DNA from: Acidobacteriota bacterium
GTDB lineage: Bacteria; Acidobacteriota; Vicinamibacteria; Vicinamibacterales; UBA2999
NCBI GenBank assembly: GCA_963169195.1
Contig: CAUJDN010000069.1
Span: forward strand, 1 to 64,000
Length of the DNA stretch: 64,000 nt
Reading direction: 5' to 3'
Position 1 is the stretch's first letter; the number at the start of each line of letters is the position of its first letter. The position numbers and the translations under genes are program-made. Positions 8,352 through 14,895 of the stretch are shown here, piece by piece. Below the pieces are notes generated by a model. That model saw only the letters and a program-made list of their open reading frames with translations. It did not search any database and was not told the origin of the DNA.

Positions 8352-9629
8352 ATGTCGGAGATAGCCGTGGTCGCCGCCCGGAAGGTGCGCCTGCAGCAGC
8401 GCGCCGACGATGGCGACGAGCGTGCGCGGGCGGCGCTGGAACTGGCCAACCACCCGGCGACCTTCCTCTCCACCGTGCAGGTCGGCATCACGCTCGTGGG
8501 TATCCTGGCGGGTGCCTACGGCGGCGCGACCATCGCCGATCCGCTGGCCGTGCGCATCGCCGTCGTCCCCGAGCTGGCGCCCTATGCCGAGGGCATCGCC
8601 CTGGGCATCGTCGTGGCCGTCATCGCGTTCCTGTCGCTGGTGCTGGGCGAGCTGGCGCCGAAGAACGTGGCGCTCACCAATCCCGAGACGATCGCGTCCT
8701 GGGTGGCCCGGCCCATGATCGGGCTGGCACGCATCGGCAGGCCCATCGTGGCGCTGCTGACGGGCACGACGAACCTCATCCTCCGGGTCTTCGGAATCAA
8801 GGGACAGGTCGAGCCGCACCTGACCGAAGAGGAGATCAAGGCCATCATCAGCCAGGGCGCCGAGAGCGGCGTGCTCGAGGCCGAGGAAGAGTCGATCGTG
8901 CAGCGCGTGCTGCAGCTGGGCGATCAGCGCGTGGCCGGCATCATGACGCCCCGGCCGGACATCGAGTGGATTGACGTGGACGCGTCGGCCGACGAGCTGC
9001 GCGAGTTCCTCGCTTCCCACAGCCACACGCAGTTCGTGGTGTGCCACGGCGGGCTCGACAACGTCCTTGGCATCGTGCGGTCCGCGGATCTGCTGCCGAT
9101 TGCGATGCGGGGCGCGGCCATCGACCTCCGTTCGGTGACGCAGGACGCGTTGTTCGTGCCCGACTCCATGCCCGCGGTGCAGCTGCTCGACGCGTTTCGC
9201 GCCAGGCACAAGCACATGGCCCTGGTGATGGACGAGTTCGGGGCCGTCGAGGGCCTGGTGACCATCACCGACATGCTCGAGGCGCTGGTCGGGCACCTGC
9301 CGGCCAGCCCGGCCGAAGCGGCGGCGGCGTTCGTCATGCGGCCCGATGGGTCGTGGCTCGTCGAGGGCTCGGCCGCAATGGAGGAGGTGGTCGAGCGCCT
9401 GGCGCTCGAGCCGCTCCCCGAGGAGGAAGCGGGCGCGTATCACACGCTGGGCGGCTTCGTGATGGCGCGTCTCGGCCGCGTGCCGGCCACCGCGGACCAG
9501 TTCGAGTGGGGTGGCATGCGGTTCGAGGTGGTCGACATGGACGGCCGGCGCATCGACAAGGTGCTGGTGAGCCGGGTCGGGAACCGGGAGGCGGGAGGCG
9601 GGACCGCGAATCGCGACGGACGTGACTGA
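8352..9629 (+). CDS. CNNM/CorC-HlyC family transporter-associated protein, N-terminus possibly frameshifted
   Basis: 425 aa from ATG 8352. The order is a DUF21/CNNM transmembrane domain (TFLSTVQVGITLVGILAGAY, LGELAPKNVAL), a pair of CBS domains (VAGIMTPRPDIEWID ... VMDEFGAVEGLVTITDMLEA) and a CorC_HlyC transporter-associated domain. The family is implicated in Mg2+/Co2+ efflux or sensing. The first membrane helix is incomplete from this start: the same frame upstream encodes TEFLIILLLILANGIFA, typical of the family, but contains no usable start. ATG 8288 lies in another frame that stops after five codons (MSHRY). Removing one base near 8294 would join it to the helix as MSIATEF. A single-base deletion, a sequencing error or an unusual start (for example ATC) are the options. 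Confidence 0.88.
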   Translation: MSEIAVVAARKVRLQQRADDGDERARAALELANHPATFLSTVQVGITLVGILAGAYGGATIADPLAVRIAVVPELAPYAEGIALGIVVAVIAFLSLVLGELAPKNVALTNPETIASWVARPMIGLARIGRPIVALLTGTTNLILRVFGIKGQVEPHLTEEEIKAIISQGAESGVLEAEEESIVQRVLQLGDQRVAGIMTPRPDIEWIDVDASADELREFLASHSHTQFVVCHGGLDNVLGIVRSADLLPIAMRGAAIDLRSVTQDALFVPDSMPAVQLLDAFRARHKHMALVMDEFGAVEGLVTITDMLEALVGHLPASPAEAAAAFVMRPDGSWLVEGSAAMEEVVERLALEPLPEEEAGAYHTLGGFVMARLGRVPATADQFEWGGMRFEVVDMDGRRIDKVLVSRVGNREAGGGTANRDGRD

Positions 9630-9732
9630 GGCCGGGCCTGCGGTGGGTCGGTGGCCTCGTCCCGAAGATCCCACGGCGCGGAGTGCCGCCTGCCTCGTGT
9701 TGCGAGGCCCACGGTGCCCGAAGCGCGCCGCG

Positions 9733-10137
9733 CTATCCCAGGCCTCTCTGTTCGATCCACGCCCACTGCTCGTCGGTGACGGGCATCACCGACAGGCGCG
9801 GCAGGCGCACCAGCGGGGAGTCGGCGAAGGCTCGCACCGCCTTCACCTCGGCCAGCGTGACCGGCTGCTTCAGGGCCTTGTCGGGCACGAGGTCCACGAC
9901 GTGGAGCCTGCCCTCCTTGTCCGCCGGGTCCGGCCGCGGCGCACTGGCCACCTTTGCGATGCCGACGACGGCCCTCTCGGTGCCGGTGTGGTAGTAGAAG
10001 ACGCGGTCGCCGGATCGCATGCCGCGCAGGTTCTTCTGCGCGACGGGATTCTTCACGCCCGACCAGACGGTCTTGCCGTCCTTCACGAACTGCGAGAATG
10101 GGTAGTGCGCCGGCTCTTCCTTCACCAGCCAATTCAT
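9733..10137 (-). CDS. EVE domain-containing protein
   Basis: 134 aa, the full length of the EVE (DUF55, thymocyte nuclear protein 1-like) family. It starts MNWLVKEEPAHYPFS, the conserved opening of these proteins, and contains WSGVKNPVAQKNLRGMRSGD and RVFYYHTGTERAVVGIA. EVE domains are PUA/YTH-like folds that bind modified bases in DNA or RNA; several occur in modification-dependent restriction systems, but stand-alone copies like this one have no assigned cellular role. No restriction or methylase gene is adjacent. It lies between the CorC-type gene and a secreted hypothetical protein, and is probably transcribed alone. Confidence 0.9.
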   Translation of the reverse strand: MNWLVKEEPAHYPFSQFVKDGKTVWSGVKNPVAQKNLRGMRSGDRVFYYHTGTERAVVGIAKVASAPRPDPADKEGRLHVVDLVPDKALKQPVTLAEVKAVRAFADSPLVRLPRLSVMPVTDEQWAWIEQRGLG

Positions 10138-10237
10138 GGCCAGAGAATAGCACCTGCGCCTCAGGGGCCATTCCTGAGATACTGGCTACGGCCGGGCTGA
10201 GCGCGTCCCTCCCGCACCGCCGGGCCAGGAGCATCGC

Positions 10238-11350
10238 ATGCAGCGCCTGATCGCATTGTTTCTGGGACTCTCACTGGCCGTGGCGGCCTCCACCGGGGTG
10301 GAGGCCCAACTGGGAGGCCTCCTGCGGAAGAAAGCGGGCGAGGTGCTTGGGAAGAAGCCGCCGGCGCCCGCGCCTCAACCGGCACCAGAGGAGGCCGCCC
10401 CGAGCCCGGCACCCGCCACATCGGGTGGTGGTGACACACGCGACACCGCGCCCGCGACTGGGAAGGCCGCAGCCTCGGCCCTGGACGTCAGTGAGCTGCC
10501 GGTCCGCCAGTCGGCGGATCAGGCCCTCCGTGGTCGGGTTCGCATCCGCGAGAGCGGGGACTGGGACCAGCTGCCCTTCATCCCACCCGCGGCGGTTGCG
10601 GCCGCGTACGCGCTGGGCGAGTCCGCCCAGGTGGCGCTGGTCGAGACCGTCGGCACGGCCTTGAAGTCCACGGTGATGTCGGCGGCGTTCATGGCCGATC
10701 ACGACGAATACATCCAGCGGCAGCACCAGGCGGTCAACCATGGTTTGACGGGCGTGGTCAGCATGGAGGAGGCCGTCAAGCGGAACGACCTCAAGGCGCT
10801 CGAAGCCATCCAGCTCCGCCAGACGCTCGTGGCCCAGATCGAGCTGTCGCGCTCGGTGCCGGCCGATTACCTGAAGACGCAGTTCGACGAGGAGCTTGCC
10901 GACTGGAGGAAGCAGGCGGCCAACACGGGCCGTCGCAATCGCGCCAAGTACCAGAAGCTGGTCGCCGCCGCGCAGCCGCTCGAGGGTCTTGCGCCTGGCG
11001 ACGAGAAGTTCCGCCGTGGCTACGCCGTCCTCAAGTCCATCGAGAACGACGGCCCCGACACGGAGGCCGCCGTCTTCGCGCTCTACGACCGGGAGAAGAA
11101 GGAACAGGAGCAGCTCGCCTACGACCAGCACAACCTCAAGGGGCAGCTCAAGCAACACCTGACCGCGTTCGTGGCCATCGCCTCGAAAGTGAACTTCAGC
11201 GCGCCGACAGTGGAGAAGAACGGGAAGACGCTGTTCGTGAACCCGGCCGACGAGCGCCAGGGTGCGCTCTGGAAGGCCTGTTTCCGCGCGGGCGAGGCAC
11301 CCACCTCGGCAGCGATCAAGCTGGCCCGGGCCTGGCTCGCGGAGCTCTGA
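10238..11350 (+). CDS. secreted protein of unknown function
   Basis: 370 aa, not recognised. It has a signal peptide (MQRLIALFLGLSLAVAASTGVEA, probable cleavage after VEA), a Pro/Ala-rich linker at residues ~45-80 (APAPQPAPEEAAPSPAPA), and then a charged, mostly helical domain rich in Lys, Glu and Gln. The helical part includes a run around residues 270-300 (DREKKEQEQLAYDQHN) that looks coiled-coil-like. No catalytic motif or cysteine cluster is seen. The start ATG 10238 follows GGAGCATCGC. It is likely periplasmic. A long 8-bp tandem repeat array follows its stop codon directly. Confidence 0.7.
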   Translation: MQRLIALFLGLSLAVAASTGVEAQLGGLLRKKAGEVLGKKPPAPAPQPAPEEAAPSPAPATSGGGDTRDTAPATGKAAASALDVSELPVRQSADQALRGRVRIRESGDWDQLPFIPPAAVAAAYALGESAQVALVETVGTALKSTVMSAAFMADHDEYIQRQHQAVNHGLTGVVSMEEAVKRNDLKALEAIQLRQTLVAQIELSRSVPADYLKTQFDEELADWRKQAANTGRRNRAKYQKLVAAAQPLEGLAPGDEKFRRGYAVLKSIENDGPDTEAAVFALYDREKKEQEQLAYDQHNLKGQLKQHLTAFVAIASKVNFSAPTVEKNGKTLFVNPADERQGALWKACFRAGEAPTSAAIKLARAWLAEL

Positions 11351-11360
11351 CGGACTCGGG

Positions 11361-11504
11361 CTCTGGGGTTCTGGAGTTCTGGGGTTCTGGAGTTCTGGGG
11401 TTCTGGGGTTCTGGGGTTCTGGAGTTCTGGGGTTCTGGGGTTCTGGGGTTCTGGGGTTCTGGGGTTCTGGGGTTCTGGAGTTCTGGGGTTCTGGGGTTCT
11501 GGGT
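11361..11504. repeat. 8-bp tandem repeat array (TTCTGGGG / TTCTGGAG)
   Basis: Eighteen consecutive 8-bp units: a degenerate first copy CTCTGGGG, then TTCTGGGG with TTCTGGAG variants at units 2, 4, 8 and 15, ending in TTCTGGGT. The array fills the space between two convergent genes. It is open in translation on the plus strand but only as a low-complexity shadow. No known binding-site repeat fits, and slippage-driven expansion is likely. Confidence 0.95.
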
Positions 11505-11510
11505 AACGCG

Positions 11511-12407
11511 TCAGCGAAGGGTGTCCAGGCGCCGCAGCCAGTCGCCGAGGGCGTACAGGTGGTCCATGTGATCGGGGGCGGAGTTGCCGGCGAAGCCGAG
11601 CACGCGCAGGCGACCCCGTCCCGAGTCGCTCACCTGCTGCATGCCGAGCGGTCCCTCAGCCAGCCGGGCACGGCGTGCCGCGCCCGCCGCCCGCAGCAGC
11701 GCATCGGCGGTTTCCGTCGTGCTCGCGTACGTCCCCGGGTACACCTCGGAGTGCGTCACCAGCAGGGCCTTGCGGCCCGCTGCGGCTTCGGCGGCCAGGC
11801 GCAGGAAGGCGTCGAGGTCCTGTGCCGCCACCGGGAGGTCCTGGTTGCGGGGAGCACCGGAGTCGCCCGCGTATCCCGCGTGCAGGGAATCGGCCAGAAT
11901 CACGGCCGCCACGCGCGCGAAGTGATCGGGCACGCGCAGGATGGCGCGCACGGCGCCATACCCGGCGCTGAAACTGGTGATCACGACGGGGTCCCAGGTG
12001 ACGGGCCGTCCCAGGCTGCGCGCGGCGGCCGCACGCGCCTCCTCGAGCACCGCGCCGAACCCGGCCGGATCCGCGAACGCCTTGCCGTACACGCCCGAGC
12101 CACTCCCCAGCTGGAACGTGACGAGCGCGGCCTCGAGCCCGGCAGACGCGACGTGACGCTCGACGAGCCATCGAGCGCCGTGGAAGTGAACGACGAGGGC
12201 CAGCCGGGCGCGCGCGCGCAGACCCTCGCGGATGAAGAGCGTTCCACCTCCAACCGCGGCGCGCTGCCCGCGTGGGGCGTGTTCGGCGACCCGCGGATGC
12301 GGCCGGGTCGTGTCCGACATGGGCGACGGGTTCTGCGGCGCCGGCGACTGCGCCAGGGGCGCGACCGAGGTGAGGGTGATCGCCAGCAGCGCGGCGACGA
12401 TGCGCAT
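11511..12407 (-). CDS. secreted alpha/beta-hydrolase-like protein
   Basis: 298 aa with a signal peptide (MRIVAALLAITLTSVAPLA). The core looks like an alpha/beta hydrolase: a beta strand and oxyanion region at LALVVHFHG, a nucleophile elbow at ITSFSAGYGA (SxSAG form), and a C-terminal DHMDHLYAL that could carry the active-site histidine. The specificity is not recognisable, and esterase or carbohydrate-esterase activity is a guess. It is transcribed towards the tandem repeat array. There is no operon partner: queD downstream of its start is on the same strand but separated by 45 nt and unrelated in function. Confidence 0.65.
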   Translation of the reverse strand: MRIVAALLAITLTSVAPLAQSPAPQNPSPMSDTTRPHPRVAEHAPRGQRAAVGGGTLFIREGLRARARLALVVHFHGARWLVERHVASAGLEAALVTFQLGSGSGVYGKAFADPAGFGAVLEEARAAAARSLGRPVTWDPVVITSFSAGYGAVRAILRVPDHFARVAAVILADSLHAGYAGDSGAPRNQDLPVAAQDLDAFLRLAAEAAAGRKALLVTHSEVYPGTYASTTETADALLRAAGAARRARLAEGPLGMQQVSDSGRGRLRVLGFAGNSAPDHMDHLYALGDWLRRLDTLR

Positions 12408-12452
12408 GGCGCATTGTGACGCCGCGCCGCGTCAGCGTCCAGCCGCCCGGCG

Positions 12453-12869
12453 TCAGGCCGTATTACTGTCGCCCGTATACGTCGCAGACGACGTGGGGGT
12501 CTCCCACACCGTCACACGCGTCACGGGTAGCCCGCCCTCGGCCGCCACGTCGAAGATCAGGCGGGCCAGCCGTTCGACCGTGGGGTTGCTCTCGAGCAGG
12601 TACATGGGCTCGGCAAGCGCCCTCAGGGGGGAGACCAGCGGATCGTCGTGCCGGAGGATCATCCGATGATCGATCTCGCGGTCGATCCACGCCTTGACGA
12701 TGCGCTTGACGTCCGCGAAGTCCACGACCATGCCCCGGCGGTCGAGGCCATCGGTGCGCACTTCGATCTCCGCCACCGCGTTGTGCCCGTGCGGGTGCTT
12801 GCAGATGCCGTCGTAGTCGAGTAGCCGGTGCCCGTAGCAGAACTCGATCTGCTTGATTACGCAGTACAC
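12453..12869 (-). CDS. queD: 6-carboxy-5,6,7,8-tetrahydropterin synthase-like protein
   Basis: 138 aa in the QueD/6-pyruvoyl-tetrahydropterin synthase family, which converts 7,8-dihydroneopterin triphosphate to 6-carboxytetrahydropterin for queuosine. The zinc-binding and catalytic residues are visible: FCYGHRL (first His), CKHPHGHN (catalytic Cys plus two His) and DFADVKRIV. ATWETPT-like (VTVWETPTSS) near the end is the pterin-anchoring Glu region. The frame starts with GTG at 12869, with only a weak ribosome-binding site. No other queuosine genes are nearby. An Fnr-like operator lies about 170 bp upstream, but a U-tract terminator stands between it and this gene. Confidence 0.88.
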   Translation of the reverse strand: MYCVIKQIEFCYGHRLLDYDGICKHPHGHNAVAEIEVRTDGLDRRGMVVDFADVKRIVKAWIDREIDHRMILRHDDPLVSPLRALAEPMYLLESNPTVERLARLIFDVAAEGGLPVTRVTVWETPTSSATYTGDSNTA

Positions 12870-12939
12870 AGCCTACGCCCCGTTCAGGTCCCCGACATGA
12901 TGGGCGGGCGTCGTTGCCGACCACCGGTGCCGGCCGGGT

Positions 12940-12984
12940 AAAAAAAGGCCGCCGGTCCACCAGGAGGCGAACATGGCGGCGGCC
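12940..12984 (-). terminator. intrinsic terminator downstream of ctaA
   Basis: On the minus strand a perfect 7-bp stem GGCCGCC/GGCGGCC (12978-12984 with 12947-12953) is followed directly by seven T residues (12946-12940). The loop is 24 nt and could fold further. It should end ctaA transcripts and any RNA started at the operator at 13035-13050. Confidence 0.7.
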
Positions 12985-13001
12985 GAGGGATTGAGCTTGA
13001 C
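12940..13001 (-). ncRNA. candidate operator-controlled small RNA
   Basis: An operator palindrome (13035-13050) is followed on the minus strand by a possible -10 hexamer TACGGT (13013-13008) whose centre lies exactly 32 bp away. Transcription would start near 13001 and meet the U-tract terminator ending near 12940, giving an RNA of about 60 nt with no convincing coding sequence. This resembles the arrangement of Fnr-activated small RNAs in other bacteria. It is inferred from promoter and terminator geometry only; readthrough into queD is the alternative. Confidence 0.35.
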
Positions 13002-13034
13002 AGCGACACCGTACCAGCCACCCCGGCCGGCGGA

Positions 13035-13050
13035 TATGACCGCCGTCATA
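13035..13050. promoter_or_regulatory. Crp/Fnr-like operator TATGAC-CGCC-GTCATA
   Basis: A perfect copy of the palindrome. It contains the TGA stop codon of ctaA (13046-13048) and so sits at the 3' end of that gene. The only nearby start-side target is on the minus strand: TACGGT at 13013-13008 is a plausible -10 at class II spacing. Confidence 0.7.
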
Positions 13051-14125
13051 TACCCTCTCTCCTCCCGGCGGGTCGCACCCGGTGCCGAACGAGCAGCGCC
13101 AGCCCCAGCAGCACGAACGCGTTGCCCTGATGGGTCACGGCGAGCCGGGTCGGAACGACATACAGGAGAGTGCTCACGCCGAGGGCCACCTGGAGCACCA
13201 GGCCGCCGAGGAGGAGGGAGGCCGCCGCACGTGTGGCCGCCGGACGCCAGCGGCGCGTGAGTTGCCACCACAGCAGCAGGACGAGCAGGCTCAGGGCCAG
13301 CGCGAGCAGCCGGTGGCCGAACTGGACCGTCACGGGGTTCTCGAACAGGTTGGTCCAGAGCGGCCGGACGGCGAACAGTCCCTCGGGAATCCATCGGCCA
13401 CCCATCAGCGGAAAGGTGTTGAACGCAAACCCGGCACGCGTGCCGGCCACGAACGCGCCCGAGACAATGACCATCAGCACCACCACCACGACGGCGTTCG
13501 CGAGGTGCCGCATCCGATCCGAGACAGGGCGGCCCGGCGCCGGCTCGGGGCGCAACAGGTCCAGCGCGGTCCAGACCAGCCCGGCGAACACCACGGCCGC
13601 CAGCAGGAGGTGTGCGGCGAGCCGGTAGGGGCTGACCCGTGGCACGTCGACGAGCCCGCTGGCGACCATGTACCAACCGACGACGCCCTGCAGGCCGCCC
13701 AGGGCAAAGAGCCCCGCCAGCCTGGGCACGAGCGACCGCGGCACCCTGCCACGCGCCCACCAATACACCGCCGGGAGGAAGAAGACCAGCCCGACGAGGC
13801 GGCCCAGCAGGCGATGGGCCCACTCGACCCAGTAGATGCCCTTGAAGGCCTCGAGCGACATGCCACGGTTCACCTTCTGGTACTCGGGCGTCTGCCGGTA
13901 CTGCTCGAAGGCGTCCTGCCACTGCGCCCCGGTGAGAGGCGGAACCACCCCCGTCACCGGCGCCCACTCCACGATGGACAGGCCGGAATGGGTGAGCCGG
14001 GTGAAGCCTCCGACGACCACGATGAGCAGCACGAGCGCGGCACAGGTGAGCAGCCACCCGGCCATGGCCGGGTCGAAGGGCAGCGGGTCGCGCGCACGAG
14101 CGGCCCGAGGTATGACGCTGGTCAT
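13046..14125 (-). CDS. ctaA: heme A synthase (COX15/CtaA family)
   Basis: Up to 359 aa with about eight transmembrane helices. It oxidises the C8 methyl of heme O to make heme A for cytochrome oxidases of the aa3 type. COX15-type signatures are clear: GGFTRLTHSGLSIVEW, NRGMSLEAFKGIYWVEWAHR with a heme-ligand His, GWYMVASGL, FNTFPLMGGRWIPEG, and VQFGHR and VTHQGN in the second half. The ATG at 14125 lies inside an operator palindrome, so the in-frame ATG 14065 (MAGWLLTCAAL), at the first membrane helix, is a likely alternative start. The stop codon lies in a second operator copy. No oxidase structural genes are in the window. Confidence 0.93.
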   Translation of the reverse strand: MTSVIPRAARARDPLPFDPAMAGWLLTCAALVLLIVVVGGFTRLTHSGLSIVEWAPVTGVVPPLTGAQWQDAFEQYRQTPEYQKVNRGMSLEAFKGIYWVEWAHRLLGRLVGLVFFLPAVYWWARGRVPRSLVPRLAGLFALGGLQGVVGWYMVASGLVDVPRVSPYRLAAHLLLAAVVFAGLVWTALDLLRPEPAPGRPVSDRMRHLANAVVVVVLMVIVSGAFVAGTRAGFAFNTFPLMGGRWIPEGLFAVRPLWTNLFENPVTVQFGHRLLALALSLLVLLLWWQLTRRWRPAATRAAASLLLGGLVLQVALGVSTLLYVVPTRLAVTHQGNAFVLLGLALLVRHRVRPAGRREGI

Positions 14126-14126
14126 A
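14111..14126. promoter_or_regulatory. Crp/Fnr-like operator TATGAC-GCTG-GTCATA
   Basis: A perfect palindrome between divergent ctaA (minus) and a P-loop protein gene (plus). On the plus strand CAGGAT (14148-14153) is at exact class II -10 spacing (centre 32 bp away), pointing to activation of the P-loop gene with transcription from about 14160. For ctaA the site overlaps the first ATG and could block it. Confidence 0.7.
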
Positions 14127-14151
14127 GCCCGCCCCGGGGGGCGCTGGCAGG

Positions 14152-14820
14152 ATGGCTCGAGTGGATCCCCTGCATCCGGCCCGCCTCATCGTCGTCGGGG
14201 GCCACACCCGGGGCGTGGGCAAGACCTCGGCTATCGAGCACATCCTTCGGACCCGGCGCGGCGAGCCCTGGACGGCCGTGAAGATCTCGGCCCACCGTCA
14301 TGCCCGCCCCGACGGGTCCACGCCCCTTGTCGAAGAAGCCACCGAGGTGTCCCCACACACGCAGACCGGCCGGTATCTCGAGGCCGGCGCTTCGCGCGCG
14401 CTGTTGTGCCGGACGCCCGACACCCGGCTGGCCGAGACGGCCGCCCTTCTCCAGCGTCTGCTCGCCCGAGGCCACCGGGTCATCGTCGAGTCGAATCGCA
14501 TCGTTTCCCTCGTGCACGCGGACGTGGTGCTGTTCCTCGTCGCGCCGGCCCTGGATGACTGGAAACCGTCATCGGGCCTGTGCCTGACGCGGGCCGATGC
14601 GCTGGTCAGCACCGGCCGTCCGGCCCTGGTCGCCGCGGCGCTGGCCGGACAGGGTGCGGGCGTGGACGACCGCCCGGTGTTCTGCATGGACAGCGACCGC
14701 CGCGTACACGGACTGGACGTCTGGCTCGACGCGCGGATGGCCCGTGCGCGCGGGACGGCGCAAGGCCGTGCCGCCATGCACGTCGGCGCGCGTCCGGCGG
14801 CCTCCGCCGTCCCTGGATAG
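14152..14820 (+). CDS. P-loop NTPase, MobB-like
   Basis: 222 aa. A Walker A motif is near the N-terminus: VVGGHTRGVGKTSAIEHIL (GxxxxGK[TS]). A later strand VIVESNRIVS precedes VHADVVLFLVAP, and GLCLTRADALV could act as a nucleotide-specificity segment. The overall plan resembles MobB and related GTPases of molybdenum-cofactor maturation, which would suit the nearby molybdoenzyme NarG, but the assignment is tentative. If transcription begins near 14160, as the operator suggests, the ATG at 14152 would not be in the mRNA and GTG 14161 (VDPLHPARLIVVGG) would start a nearly leaderless message. It is convergent with the act genes. Confidence 0.6.
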   Translation: MARVDPLHPARLIVVGGHTRGVGKTSAIEHILRTRRGEPWTAVKISAHRHARPDGSTPLVEEATEVSPHTQTGRYLEAGASRALLCRTPDTRLAETAALLQRLLARGHRVIVESNRIVSLVHADVVLFLVAPALDDWKPSSGLCLTRADALVSTGRPALVAAALAGQGAGVDDRPVFCMDSDRRVHGLDVWLDARMARARGTAQGRAAMHVGARPAASAVPG

Positions 14821-14836
14821 CGGACTGCTGAACACC

Positions 14837-14864
14837 GTCAGACGGACGCCCTCCGTCCTCTGAC
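14837..14864. terminator. hairpin between convergent genes
   Basis: GTCAGA (14837-14842) pairs with TCTGAC (14859-14864), and GGACG (14844-14848) with CGTCC (14854-14858), leaving one bulged C and a 5-nt loop. It lies between the stop of the P-loop gene and the stop of actF, so it can serve both directions. There is no long U tract. Confidence 0.55.
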
Positions 14865-14895
14865 GTCGGGTCCCCGGCGTCCGGCACGCCGCTCG

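Noticed and set aside
12873-12974. 33-codon minus-strand frame starting at ATG 12974 upstream of queD
   Set aside because: No ribosome-binding site, it runs through the terminator hairpin, and it has no recognisable content.
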